Positions 22,396 to 38,247 of a DNA stretch of 64,000 bases are shown one piece after another. This DNA is from Sporodiniella umbellata (lineage: Eukaryota > Mucoromycota > Mucoromycetes > Mucorales > Rhizopodaceae), in NCBI GenBank assembly GCA_025677835.1, contig JAIXMR010000053.1, positions 1 to 64,000 on the forward strand, written 5' to 3'. The stretch's first letter is position 1; every line of letters begins with the position of its first letter. The translations under genes and the position numbers were made by a program. Under the pieces are notes generated by a model. The model saw only the letters and a program-made list of their open reading frames with translations. It did not search any database and had not been told where the DNA came from.

Positions 22396-24629
22396 CTATT
22401 TTAGGCAAGTGCAGATGGAATTGAATGCCTCTGGGTCTGTTATGAGCCTGTTATAAGCATTGCTTCCCAACTGCTTTCTTCCATCTTTTTTGTTGTCTCC
22501 AGTTTCTTTTGCAAACAACTGTCCATGGATTTCAAAAATCCAGTGTTCCGAAATTTTCCTAACTTATTCAGTCTATTGTAACAGTAACGATTTGTTTGAC
22601 TCACTTAATCTCCCAGTTTACACATCCCATCTCTTGGATTTTTAATGTCAGCTGCGTCATAGGATGTACGGATATTGTGTCAAGGGAAATATGATTCTCC
22701 AAAATGGGCTTTACCCACTGTTCAAAAAACCTTTTTACTCTATTCATATCGAAGCCGGAATCTACAAGTACAGCTCCTAGAATACTTTCTGTTACGTCCG
22801 CAAGCATTTTAGGTGGATCGCAATTAAGCCAGTACTCGTACGAATCTTCTCCAGACAACATGATTTCCCTGTGCTTTCGTTCAAACTCCATTACTTTGGC
22901 AGCAATACTGGGAGCGGAGTACACAATATATTTGTGTAACTCCAATTTCAAACAAATAGCGCTCTGGATCTGATAGTTTACTGACGATTTACGCAAGCTA
23001 TGTAGCATAGCCGGGTCTGCGGTAGGATGCTTTTCATAGAGATACTGTGTTACACAGTAGTCGAACAGAGCATCTCCTAAAAATTCTAAGCGCTCGTAGC
23101 CTCTACAAGAAGCACTACGATGCACTAGTGCCTCATATACTAATGTATGATCTTGGAAGTCATACCCAAGAGATTTTGATAACTGAGCTACATTTATACT
23201 CGTAGTATCAAAATCTCCTTGAACTGCCTCTCGTTTAGTATTTGATATATCTGACCATCTTTTTGATTCTAGGGGTATACCAAAAAGGCGCATGGCTTGT
23301 ATGGCAGCGTCTAAAGATCCGGAAAGATAAGACGCCCCAATAGTAGACTCTACCACATCAGCCAGAGTTTTATCAGAGACACCATGATACGCTAGCCTTT
23401 GTCTGATCCTATCACTATCTAACTCACAGTAAAAATTCGGAGGTCTCCACAGCTTGCGTGAGGTGACTCCATTAACAATGTACTGGTATAGCTTCAAAGA
23501 TTTGGCGTGCTCGGTAAGCGCTTTGTTTTTCGTAATGGCAGTTCTTAGAGTTGTAAGCTCTCCTTCTTGGTAGTCACGATAGTTGACGTAAAGATAAGAG
23601 GATACGATGAACTTTAAGACAGAGTCTATTTTTTTATGAGTTATATCTCTTACTCTTTTCTTTTCACTTACCGCCTAAAAACTCCAGTCGTTCATAATTT
23701 TTTAGTTTACCAGACGATGAGGCTGAAAAAGCTTCCAAAAGCATAGTGTCGTCAACAAAATCAAAATTGTTTTTCTTTTTAAATTGCTGCACTAACAGAA
23801 GCTCTTGTACTTGGTGTAAAATTTCTGGGAGCAGTTGCACTGCCTGATATACACTGGCACTCATTGGAAAAATGTGACATACTTTTGTATCATAAAACTT
23901 TGTTTCTTCAACGGTATTGCTTTTCTTTTTTACTAAACACACTTCAACCATGTCGTCCTCTTCTAACCCTGTCTTGGGTACATTTTTCACAAAATATAGC
24001 TCGTCTCTCTTTGTCTTTTGAAATAGTATAGCGTCGTAAATGGGAATTCTGCTGTTAAAAGCCTCTTGATTCATGTCTTTGGCTACACTTAGAGCGATTT
24101 CGTCCCAATCAATCACCTCCTGAAACACGGCTTGATCAGACATGCTTTGTAAAGGGGCAAATAGATAGGGCACCTCCGACAGTGAACACTTGAAAACTCT
24201 ATTAGTTAGTTTTGAAGTTGCTTCTAGAGTGTATTTGAGTAGTGTTTCTGCATCGCTTTTTTTGAAATATACAGGATTTATGTGTGGAGAAAGGCACACG
24301 TTAAAAAGGACGTTCTCGAATATACATTCAAGTTCCTGTATTTTAGGCCCCGGTCTTTTGGTATAAATGCACATTTTTCGGAGTGGAATCCCTTGAAGGC
24401 AACTTAATGGTTTAATTTCGAATGTAGTTTGCCAAAAAGCCATTCTGTCTTGGCTTTTTTGAGTACTTCCAATGCCAAGATCACTAAGGGATTCTTCCTC
24501 ATTATCATTCCAAAAATTCACGACACCTTTTTTGTATTCTTTGAGATTTTCGTCAGATGTGAACTGAGTAAAGTAGGCTTTTGTAGATTGCTCTTTGGAA
24601 CTAACATGATGCCTGGCTAAGCTTTTCAT
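22396..24629 (-). CDS. Dicer-like RNase III lacking the helicase (PAZ-like, RIIIDa, RIIIDb, dsRBD)
   Basis: Three exons join in phase: 24629-23672, 23625-22605 and 22558-22396, giving 713 residues. Dicers cut long dsRNA into small RNAs. Exon 1 carries a platform/PAZ-like region (RIPIYDAILFQKTKRDELYF, then HIFPMSASVYQAVQLLPEI). RNase IIIa has the signature YERLEFLGDSVLKF across intron 1 and TLADVVESTIGA; RNase IIIb has YERLEFLGDALFDY and KMLADVTESILGAVL. The acidic catalytic residues look intact in both. A short C-terminal dsRBD-like segment (EIHGQLFAKETGD, then KKDGRKQLGSNAYNRL) closes the protein. No DEAD/H helicase or helicase-C motif is present upstream, and the next gene starts only 610 bp away, so a canonical N-terminus (roughly 600 residues) is missing. 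It is either a true short Dicer or a truncated gene. Confidence 0.88.
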
Positions 24630-25238
24630 AAATCTTATAGGATCTTTTAGAAAAAGAAAAGCACAATTTGAGTTTGTTCCCTTGGTTTACCAGATAGAGT
24701 TTTATCCTAAAAACAATACGAAAACAGGGTTTGCTTGACGCATTACTTACTCTTTTGAATACCGACAAAAAGAACTTTTTATAAGAAAGGCACAAAAAAA
24801 GTTTGTTCAACAATTAAATCAGCTTGATAAATATGTAATTGATTAAAACAAGGGGCTCTTTTTTTTTCAGCCTTATGTAGCTTATTAATGGTGAACTGAC
24901 TCCAAATGATGTTTCCAGTTACTAAAAAAAACTTAAATCTACTCCGATCAAACTTATATCTTTTGTAAGCTTCTAGAATCATGTAGGCACAACATGAAAA
25001 TTGAAAACTGAACCTTTGGTATTACAGCAGAGTACTCTCGGAATTTATTTATGAGGATTAATATGGAATTATGGTTTCATTACATGTCTCCTGTTTAGGA
25101 CAATGTACATACGACTGATAGCGAAGAAGGAAGAATATAAAGCTTTGTATTTCTTTGGTTTTAAGTGGTTTTGTATAGGATCTCGTCAAGATGTAGCAAG
25201 TCTTTATAAAGTATGCTAAATATTTTCAGCGTAAAGTT
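24630..25238. other. Region upstream of the Dicer-like gene with possible leftover splice signals
   Basis: On the minus strand a clear donor GTAAGT (plus-strand 24745-24750) and an acceptor TTTTAG about 40 nt further suggest an upstream intron. The short frames on either side do not join into a recognisable domain, and none shows helicase motifs. It could be a 5' UTR intron or the decayed remains of a longer gene. Confidence 0.4.
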
Positions 25239-26482
<1,244 letters not shown>

Positions 26483-28634
26483 TTTTTTTTACTAAAGCGC
26501 TGCTCGTTTTATCAAAAATTGAAAGGCTTTTTTTTTTTTTAAAAAAAAAAAAAAAACTGATCCTTTTATAATACAAGCCCCGTATGTCAAACTTTCTTAT
26601 GAGTACATCCTAATGCATAAAAGCAATTGCTTTTTTGCTTTTTTAGAAAGATTTTTTTTGTTTTTGAGCCTTGAGGTTTGTACAAGAAAAAAACAAGCAA
26701 TACTTTGCATAACTATCTCTAAAAAAATCACCTAGTTGAATATTCTATAAAACAACAAGGGGTACAATCGCATGAGGTACGTCGTAGCGCATAACTAAAG
26801 CAACCTTTATATATAATGTTATGTATACCGCTATTCTCTTGACATGTACATTTAATTTTTGTTCGCGCTATATATAGTTACATATTCAAAAAAAGACAGA
26901 TGAGAAAAGAAACTCATGCAAACAACAAAAGACGCCTATCTAAAACAATGTTCACTTTAGAATAGTATGCTCTAGAGAGCGAATATATCGTGAACGAATA
27001 AAAGCTTCATTACTTCTTAGATTGTGTTTTTGTTTTACAGCAGATCCGCAGTCTTTTCGACAATAAAATATCTTGCAATAGTCCATTATAAATAAGATGG
27101 TATTGAAGCATCAGAATCTTCCCTCGATACAAAAAGGCAAAAGGACACTAACTAAAGGAACTACATAGCGAATTCATGTATCTATTTTTATACAAAGCGA
27201 ACTGTTAATATGAAGCATGGTTTTTTGTCTATTATGAATATTGCCAACTATTACAAGTGTTTCAAAAAAACATAGTTCCAATTATAAATAAGCCAGCTAT
27301 ACCTGGGCCAACGATAGACATACATATATATATATATATAAAGTTTATAACTAAATTGCTAACCGTTCGATATCACATTCTCCTAAATTACTACGTATTA
27401 AGCGTTCCAGAATAGTCTGCTGAAGTAAACTTAAAAGAGAAGACTTAAACACATTTTACAAAAAAGTATACATTAACACTTTTGTTAGTGAGATTAGGGG
27501 CATCTATATTTATATGGCTAAAACCCGTGATCCTTTTTAACAACCAAAACCTGTAAAAAACTGATCATTCATGTAAAACTTAACTTCACAATACAAAGTA
27601 GAATAAGCGGCGAAACAGAGCCCTGAATTGATTTGATCATCATACATAACATCGTTTATTCATTAAATTATAACTCTCTGATGAGAACCCCTTACATAAG
27701 ACTACTGAGAAAAATTATCTATGTAACCTTAAAATCATCAGCTTTAGGAGTATCCACCCTGTGACCACAAACTCCAAGCACCTAAGATCTTTAACTGCAG
27801 AGTCAAAGCTGTTAAAAAATGAATAAGCAGATAAGATTAAACGAACGAACGTTGCCGCATATTTTTTGTAATGCTAAAATTTTACTTCAACATTTTGAGT
27901 ATTCAATAAGGTCATTTCATAGCTCTAATTCAAGCCCAAACCAAATAAATCTTTGAATAGTATTTTTTTTAAGCAACAAACGGTCAACATTTAACGGCTT
28001 ATAAACGTTGATAACCAGAGGTTTTCGAATAAAGAAAAAAAAAACTTTTTTTTCTTTTACATGTCAACTATTAGATGAATTTTAGACTATAGAGACTTAT
28101 AGAAAGAGTTCAGTCCATGTAACTCTGCTGACAGCGGTTCGCTCAAAGAGATTATTCAGTGGGACTTTTAAAGTACAAACTTGTGTACTTTGACTGGTCC
28201 GACCTTCATAAAGCTATGCTGAAAAAAGTCACAACCAAAAAACTGAAAAACCTCGGCAGATCTGTGTAAGCCTTTCACACTGAAATGGTTTATTTCTACA
28301 GGTGTCGATCTATGGTTTATATACATCAAACATGATGTTTTGTCGGATTTTTGGTCTATAAACTAGTAAATATAACACACTTTTCAAAGAAAGTAAATAT
28401 ATCTCCATACAAAAAGTAGACTATAATATAGGAATTTTCAAAGTTGAACCTTTTTTCTTTTGGCTAGCTTATGACATATTTAATTGACTCAACAGTAGTT
28501 TTAAAACTCAAAAGCCAGTTTTATTATAAAAAAAAAAAAAAAAAACAATAACATTTTTGGACTGTACAAATAACATTATAAGCTTTGTTTTTTATTTTGG
28601 TTTTACAATGTTTTTGACAATCTAATTCAAGGAG
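26483..28634. other. 2.1-kb AT-rich interval between OYE copies A and B
   Basis: No gene could be supported. A T13A16 tract lies at 26528-26556 just upstream of copy A, and a short TA repeat near 27325-27340. Coding-like scraps around 28170-28330 (plus strand) are interrupted by stops and were not assigned. Confidence 0.5.
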
Positions 28635-29875
<1,241 letters not shown>

Positions 29876-31651
29876 ATTTATGTAGATCTGCTTTTTCTGT
29901 AAAAAGAAGTAAACGCAATTGATGTACTATCAAGTTGTTTATATTGTATTTAAAATTTTGAATATAGAGTCTGTATCAATTACATTTTTTCTTTTTTTCT
30001 TTTTTTTTTTTTTTTTTTTTGGCTTTGTTTAGGGATTGGTGCCAATAATTGATTATTAGCTTTTTGTAAATTTCCGTGCTTTTTTTGTCCTTCCTATGTT
30101 GTTATTCTGTAGAGTACAGAAGTACAATGCTAAAAAAAAAACACAAGGTTGAGAGCATTTATACCAAATATTGGCAATCAGCAAAGATACATGATTGGCC
30201 ACAACGTCCCAGCTGTTTTTAATCCTTATTTGCTCAGGTTGATGATTCAATAGCGTGTTAAAAATCTACAATAGTATGTAAAGTTTCTTGTGTTTTAGTA
30301 TTGTCGTCTTGGATTTATATGTATGTTCACGAGAAGTTTCTTTGAAAAATTTTTTTTGGACATGTAAACTGAGTTGAGAACCGCCTATAAACAAGTAAAG
30401 TCACTTGCGCTTGTGAATATTAGTAGACTAACTTGAGAGTCAGCTCAAGTAGTGTGATCCAGATAATGGGAAATATTGTCAGATAGGGAATTTAAAGTTA
30501 AGGTACAGATTACACAGACAGTTGACAGTGATAGTCAATCGATGTCTCTTCCAATCAAAGCCAACGTTAAAAGGGTTTATTTGCTACAGCCATAACTACT
30601 TGAATGAATTTAGGGGTGGCGAGTATATACTCTTGGCTGTATTTTGAGTCTCAGCTTGACAACGACTTTACTCTCTTGTTAAACCATCGTGCTACTCGCT
30701 AAAAGTGCGGTATATTAGTTTAGAAAGAAGTTTTTAGTCACCGAAAATTTGTACACTTTGTATACAGCACGTTCTAATGCCTGTTTAATATATATATATA
30801 GAAAATAGGTTGATATTCTAACAACAATGGACTTTAAGCGTAACTATAGCTGAGTTGCTATATCTATGGCCCTGTTTCTTGTATCAAAATGAGATTTTTG
30901 GTGTCTACCACGTGAATACAAACACAGCTGACCGTAGCAATTTGATTAGTTTATGGTGGCGATCGTGTTACTTGATATTTTCTAGAAGAATGGAGAATAG
31001 GTCTTGCATACCCCACAGCAGTAGAGCGATTATTTGAGATATTAATCCTAGTGTCTTGCAGCCAGAACCAAATTCCCACTAGAGTTTTAAAAAAAATGTA
31101 GATGAGTTATAAAATATATTGCTAATGGGTCTATTTTGACACCAAGACTTTTTTTTTTCCCTCCATGTTTGTTTGAGTTTGAGTATTAGTTATTTATTTT
31201 GATGTTAGTGAGGCTATGTAGAGAGCCTTTATAAGATGGTTTGTCAATATCTCTATCTCAGACTACATAATATACAAATTCTCAACCAAAGCTTTATTTT
31301 TTTTTGGTATGAGTCTTAGCTTTCTACCGCTGAAAAGATTCACTGAGAACCACGTTTTCAAATACTAGAGTCTAACATTTACAGTCTTTGTGAGTAAAGT
31401 ATACACGAAAAACAATGTATAGCTTTTCGGTTATAGAATGGAGAGCGTTTGGATTGGTATATAGTAAAGATTATTCACATCATTTTTTTTTTTTTTAAAA
31501 AAACCATCTTTTTGATGGTAGTGGCGTTAAAAAAATGTATGCCAATGATTTACTATTAGCTTTTGTTTTTTAATAAAAAGTACAAAGTTAACGTCTATAT
31601 TTATTGTTGTTCTCTTTGTGTTTTTTTTTTTTTTAATAAATTAATAAAGGT
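29876..31651. other. 1.8-kb interval between OYE copies B and C
   Basis: No supported gene. Contains a T-rich block at about 29984-30020, a TA repeat near 30789-30800, and a T14A7 tract at 31483-31503. Short open frames here have no recognisable similarity. Confidence 0.5.
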
Positions 31652-32890
<1,239 letters not shown>

Positions 32891-34742
32891 GTTTATTATT
32901 GATTTGATTGATAAGACTAATAGTTTTTTTTTTTTTTTTTTCAACAAAGATACACCCTTTATATACGCTTATGATTACAAATACATTCGATCTGGGAGAG
33001 AAAAGCAACAAACTGTAAACCAGCCAATAAAAAGGCAGTTTATTATTAATACACTCAGTTGCTATTCTTTTTTATTTTCGAGAAAAGGTATATTTAAGGG
33101 GAAATCAGGCTTGATTAAAGAAAATTTGCATTGAATACTTTGAAGGATTTTTGTAGAATTCTTTTTTTTTTGGTGTGTGTTAATAGGTTTTGTTTTTTTT
33201 TTGTTTTTTTGGGAATAGAGCAACGGTTTGTAAAGACTTTTTACCAAAAGAGCCATTTAAATTTCAGCCGTGTCCGGTTACAACGTGGCTGCATTGAAGC
33301 AGCCGCGATAAACCAGAAAGAGAAAAGTCAGGCTTCAACCAAGATACCTATACAAAGAGTTTGTAAAGGCAGTGAGCAACGAAGAAGGTGTTTTTAAAGT
33401 CTAAAGTATGTGCTTGAAAACTGTTTAATCAGATTTGTACTTCAAAATTGTATTTCTAATCATGATGTTTTAGTATGTAAAGATTTAAACACAGGCAGGT
33501 TTCTATAGACAACAAAAGGCGGGAATGGAAAAGGCTTCAAGTTTCTATAGACAACAAAAGGCGGGAATGGAAAAGGCTTCAAGTTTCTATAGCATACGTT
33601 CTCTATTGATTTGTTTTTTTTTTTTTTTTTTAACAAATATAGATACGATGCATTTAATATATCCTTTTGTTGTTTTTTGCTCAGGAAGTACGATACGGCT
33701 ATTCGTTTTCTGCATGTGTTCTGGAAGTTGGTTGAATCCAATGAGGCTTTCTTTTGACGTCTAAGCCAATCAAGTGAAAAAACAACAAAAGGCGCTGCCC
33801 TTTCAAATTACGCTTACAAGGTTGACGCCTTACATTTTCGTATAGTTTGTATTATAAAATGTGGTATGGGTTTTGAAAACACTGGACAGTCAGAAGCGTA
33901 TACTATAATAGGACATGTTTAAAAAGCCTCTTGAAAGGGAAAAAAAAAAAAAAAAAAAAAAAGTTACTAATGTCATTGATTGTTGAATGCAAAGATGGCC
34001 ATCAGAACTCGAGATTGGGTACTTTTCGAATGCGAACTAGTTGAACACTATTCTTTTAATGAGTGAAGTCAAAAACGGATCAAGTCACGAGGACCTTCAA
34101 TGGACCTGTGAACTCTATGCCGTCTTCAAACCACCCTTTTGTTCAGATGGTTCAACCTGAATCGTAAAACTAAGGGTGGATATATCATTTTTTTCATAGA
34201 ATAGCTTGGTTTTGGTATGCTTATCATATATATATATATATATATATATATTTGGCCTTGTGATAGTTGAAGGTACAAGCGCATGATCCAGATCTAACAA
34301 ATACGGTCTATCCTACTTGTAGTAAACATAGCTAGTGGACGAGTATAGATTGAAGCGATACGATAAATTCCAGAGGTTTTGTTTTCCCAATCTAAAAAAA
34401 AACAAAATCGAGTTATTTTACTGTTTCTCCAAGACAAAGCAGCTCTAGAACATTATGCCCAAGTATATGACTATGTATAGACAGACAGTTATGGGAATAC
34501 GCATTATTTTAGAAATCAACGGCTGTCGTTATTTGTGACGATAATAAAGATGGTCAAGTGATTGTATAATTTTGGTGGCAAGAGCAATGATTTGTTTGTT
34601 TCAAGAGGGTGTGACTTGTGTCTAGAAAGGGGTAAAGAAATTGGGCGACCCGGCTAGATGGCATTTTAGCTTTATTTTTTTTTTTTATTATTATTTTTTA
34701 TCTACCTTTCGGTGACCACACTGTCGAAAAAAGAAAAAGAAG
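32891..34742. other. Intergenic region between OYE copy C and DCN1-like gene
   Basis: No gene recognised. Holds a 42-bp tandem repeat (33500-33592), an A32-type run near 33930-33962, and a (TA)n microsatellite at about 34225-34251. The two flanking genes are divergent, so promoters for both should be here. Confidence 0.55.
33500..33592. repeat. 42-bp direct tandem repeat, two full units and a partial third
   Basis: Units at 33500-33541 and 33542-33583 are identical, beginning TTTCTATAGACAACAAAAGG. A partial third unit follows at 33584-33592 before the sequence diverges. It can be read in an open frame on the plus strand, but no gene context supports coding. Confidence 0.95.
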
Positions 34743-35807
34743 ATGGGGTCCAAACCTAGTAGTACAGCTTCAGCCCACACCCATAAACAAAAGAAGCTAC
34801 CTTGCTCACAACACAACTTGAAAAGTCAAAGGGTCTTGAAGCCAATAAAATCTTCTGACGATAGGTAATAAAGACTCTCTCTAGGCTTGCTACTGATCTC
34901 TTTGTCTTAGCCATCAGGTATTTGTGTAGTTTAAAGCAATGTGTTTACTGTTTGATGCCATTCCAGTTTATTCAACTTCGTTGTGAGCAACTATTTCAAC
35001 AGTATGCTGATCCTGATTCGCCTGATAGGATAACACCGGATGGCACTCAACGTTTTTTCCAAGATTTAGGCCTGTCGATTGAAGATGTACACTTTCCCCC
35101 TCCCTTTCTCCATTTTAAACTTACTTTTTTTTTTTATTATTTAGCCAATGATATTTATCGTTGCTTGGAAAATGCAAGCTGCTTCTATAGGTTATATCAG
35201 CAAGGAAGAATGGATGACAGGTTTGGGAGGTTTGGGGTAAGAAAAGGGAGAATAAAGAGGTTTAGACCAATGGATACGTTTAGGGCGGATAGTTTAGAGA
35301 AAATCAGATCAAACCAGCCGACATTTAAAAAGGTATTGGAAGACCCAGTTGAGTTCAAAGAGATGTACAAGTATACCTTCAACTATATCAAAAACAAGGA
35401 TCAAAAATGTCTAGAAGTGGAGGTAAAGCCCATCATGAGAACGTATGGCTGACAGGTTGTTTAGACAGCATCGGTTGTATGGTCTATGCTGTTAGAAAGC
35501 AAGTATCCCATTGTCCATACGTTTAATCAATTTTTGCAAGAAAAGAAGCCTGTCAAGGTCATCAATCGAGATCAATGGAACAGTTTTTTAGAATTTGTTT
35601 GGACAGATATTGACGATTATGACGAATCTTCTGCCTGTAAGTGTCGTTTTTTCTTTGATTGAATTCCATCTTTTGTACAAAAAAAATGAAATCAAAATGA
35701 AAAATGAATAAAAAAAAAAAACAAACTTTATAGGGCCAGTTTTATTGGATGAATTTGTGGATTGGGAGAAAAAAAAAAGAAAAGAAAAAAAAAATGAAGA
35801 AGACTAA
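34743..35807 (+). CDS. DCN1: DCN1-like cullin neddylation factor
   Basis: DCN1/DCUN1 proteins act as co-E3 for attaching NEDD8/Rub1 to cullins through the potentiating-neddylation (PONY) domain. The ATG at 34743 opens a basic leader (MGSKPSSTASAHTHK), here possibly a myristoylation site because it begins MGS. After a donor at about 34866, frame continuity demands a 7-nt exon (CCATCAG) ending just before a GTATTT donor, then LRCEQLFQQYADPDSPDRI. The PONY domain continues as FIVAWKMQAASIGYISKEEW, GLGADSLEKIRSNQPTF, DPVEFKEMYKYTFNYIKN and ends NSFLEFVWTDIDDYDESSAW with PVLLDEFVDW. A Lys-rich tail of about ten residues ends at TAA 35805-35807. It is convergent with glycogen synthase, 117 bp between stops. 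Confidence 0.88.
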
Positions 35808-35924
35808 AGGAAAAGAGATGTAGAAGGGGTGTACAACTCTATTTGTGTATATAAAAGTTCCAAAAAAAAAAAAAAAAAAAGGTAGAGAGAGAAAGAAAGA
35901 GAGGAGAATAAGCCATGGTATGTT

Positions 35925-38247
35925 TTACTTGTGTTCTTTACTTTCAAGAGCCAACTGATTGAAAGCTTCGATATCACCTTCACTTAAAAGTTTTTGTTCT
36001 TGGGTTTGATTTTTTCTGCCGAGAGCAGGAAACATGTAGTCTTCTTCTTCTTCTTCTTCTTCTTGATGATGTAACAAAGAGTTGACCTGCATTCTGATAC
36101 GAGGCGATGCGGGAGCAGAGTAAGGTTTGGGGATTTTGACGTGAGTTTCTACCAGTTCCTCCTCGTCATCTACAAAGCTATCGGGGTAAGCACGACGAAG
36201 AGCGAGTTGACGTGCTTTGATATACTCAAGACCCATCCGTTTCCAGTCCAAAAGATCCGAGAGTCTTTCGGTACGGTTACGTTGGTTGATACGTTGACGA
36301 CGTGTCTTTTGTACGAATTGATACATTTGATCACAGAGCTGATTAAGTGATTCTTCAACGGATTTCATACGACGGTCTGTGATATAAATACCATAATCAT
36401 CGCAGTTTTCAATATTTTCTTCCATAAAGCAGCCAAAGCCGGAGAGATTGGTAGTGATAGAAGGAACGCCCATGACGGTACATTCGGCGGGGGTGTAACC
36501 CCAAGGCTCGTAATAGGAAGGAAAGACGCCCAGATGACAGCCACGGACGAATTCTTCGTAATCCAAACCGATCAAGGGATTGTTTGCGTTCAAGAACTCG
36601 GGGTGGAAGACCACCTTGACTCGATCATGCGAGTTATTGAACATCTGCAGTCGACGTAACTGGCTCAGGACAGGGTCTTTATGATCGTCAACGATATTAT
36701 GAGTGACAATAGGAGGAAGCGTGGTACGCTTTAATGCAAACACACGGCGTTTGAGTAACACTTTGTCTGCATCCGATAGAAACTTGACGGGATCAATGTC
36801 TTCATGACGAAGGGCGTGTTCGTAAATCACTTTACCCATTCGGTCCTGAATCTCGTTCACCGTCGTTCTCAACTGACGCGTAACCGCCTGACCTTTTAAC
36901 GCTTCCACGTTAAACGAATGGGTGGAGGTAGGCATGATGATAAAAGCAACCACGGTCATTTTAGAACCTGAAGATTTCAAACGAGTATTCAAGCCTAAGA
37001 AACAGGTCAATACACTATCACAATCGCAAGAGGTTCACTTACGCGCTAAGGATTCCACAAACATGTCCACTCCCTTATTACGATATTCGTAACGACCTGC
37101 TGTAAAGATATAGATTGTGTTTTCCAAATCGAAATCGTAATGACCATAAAAATGGCCACGGACGAAATCGTTGATCTTTTCCTTATTCAATGCATGCATG
37201 TTTTGAAATTCATGCATGGCAGAGAACTTGACCACGTTGAGTCCGTTTGGCAACACACCGTCTAAAAAGAGGTTAAGGCGTTGTTGGTATCGAGGCCATG
37301 GCTAGGTTTACCTGGCTTTCTTTTAAGAAGATGCTCTGATTCATAAGCAGTGATATGAGAAACGGTAGTGAACACATCCGCACAATGGGTAGCGCTTCTT
37401 TCGATACAGTAACGATGATAGATACCGCGTTTACCAGCCTCTTTATCCACATCGAAATGGGCCAGGTTATTATAGAAATCCACAGAGCCTGCACAGAGAT
37501 AACGACCCAAGAGGGTAGCGTGGGTAGTAAACACCGTACAGACATCCAGACGTCTTTTTTTAATCAAGGGAATAGCCACGCCGGCTAACCATTCATGAAA
37601 ATGGCAAATAATAGCGGGGTCTCCAGCTTCTTTGTACTACACCAAAAAAAAAAAAAAAAGATGATGATGTTGATGATAATAATGTTACGAACTCCTCCCA
37701 TATATGTTGTTTTTTTTTTTTTTTTTTTTTTTTTTACCTTGGGTGTCAATTCACCCATAAACCAAGTAACGAGGTAACCAAAGAGAATAGCATCGTTTGT
37801 TTCGGTGTCTGCTGGGGGTGAAGGAATACCTGCATTCACCCAGAGATCTCCTTTCCATTCATCCAGTTTATGAGCCACGCTGGCCGTATCGAACAAAAGC
37901 ACATAAGGGCTGCCTTCTACCAACCAACGACCATAGAGATATCTGACCCCATGAGAAGCCATGGATTCCAAACAGGCCTTGACCTTTTCATCGCTAGGCT
38001 CACACGCTTCGACTTCCATAGGAGCTGATTTATAAGAAAGAGGACCTATCAAGGTATAACGGTCTCCAAACTCGCGTACGGTGACTGGTACTTTGGTCTT
38101 GATCACAGTATAAATACCGCCCACTTGGGTTGGATGAGTCCGTAAGCTAGCAAACTAAACTCGGCAGGTTGACTTACCTTTGTTGGCTACTTCCCAAGCA
38201 ATCTCAAATAACATTGGGTTATACACATCTCTCTGTACTTTACTCAT
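35925..38247 (-). CDS. GSY: Glycogen synthase (GT3 family)
   Basis: Makes glycogen from UDP-glucose in the cytosol. The first exon starts at 38247 ([20 protein letters not shown]) and splices to the conserved [14 protein letters not shown]. At least five exons follow, with [19 protein letters not shown]-like [47 protein letters not shown] and the hallmark [17 protein letters not shown]. The C-terminal tail holds Ser-Pro sites (SAPASPRIR), an acidic run of seven to eight Glu (encoded by a CTT repeat on the plus strand near 36040-36062) and a short tail; such tails carry inhibitory phosphorylation sites in yeast and animals. One intron (about 37640-37735) contains a poly-A/T-rich stretch. Length and motifs match eukaryotic GYS throughout. 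Confidence 0.95.
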
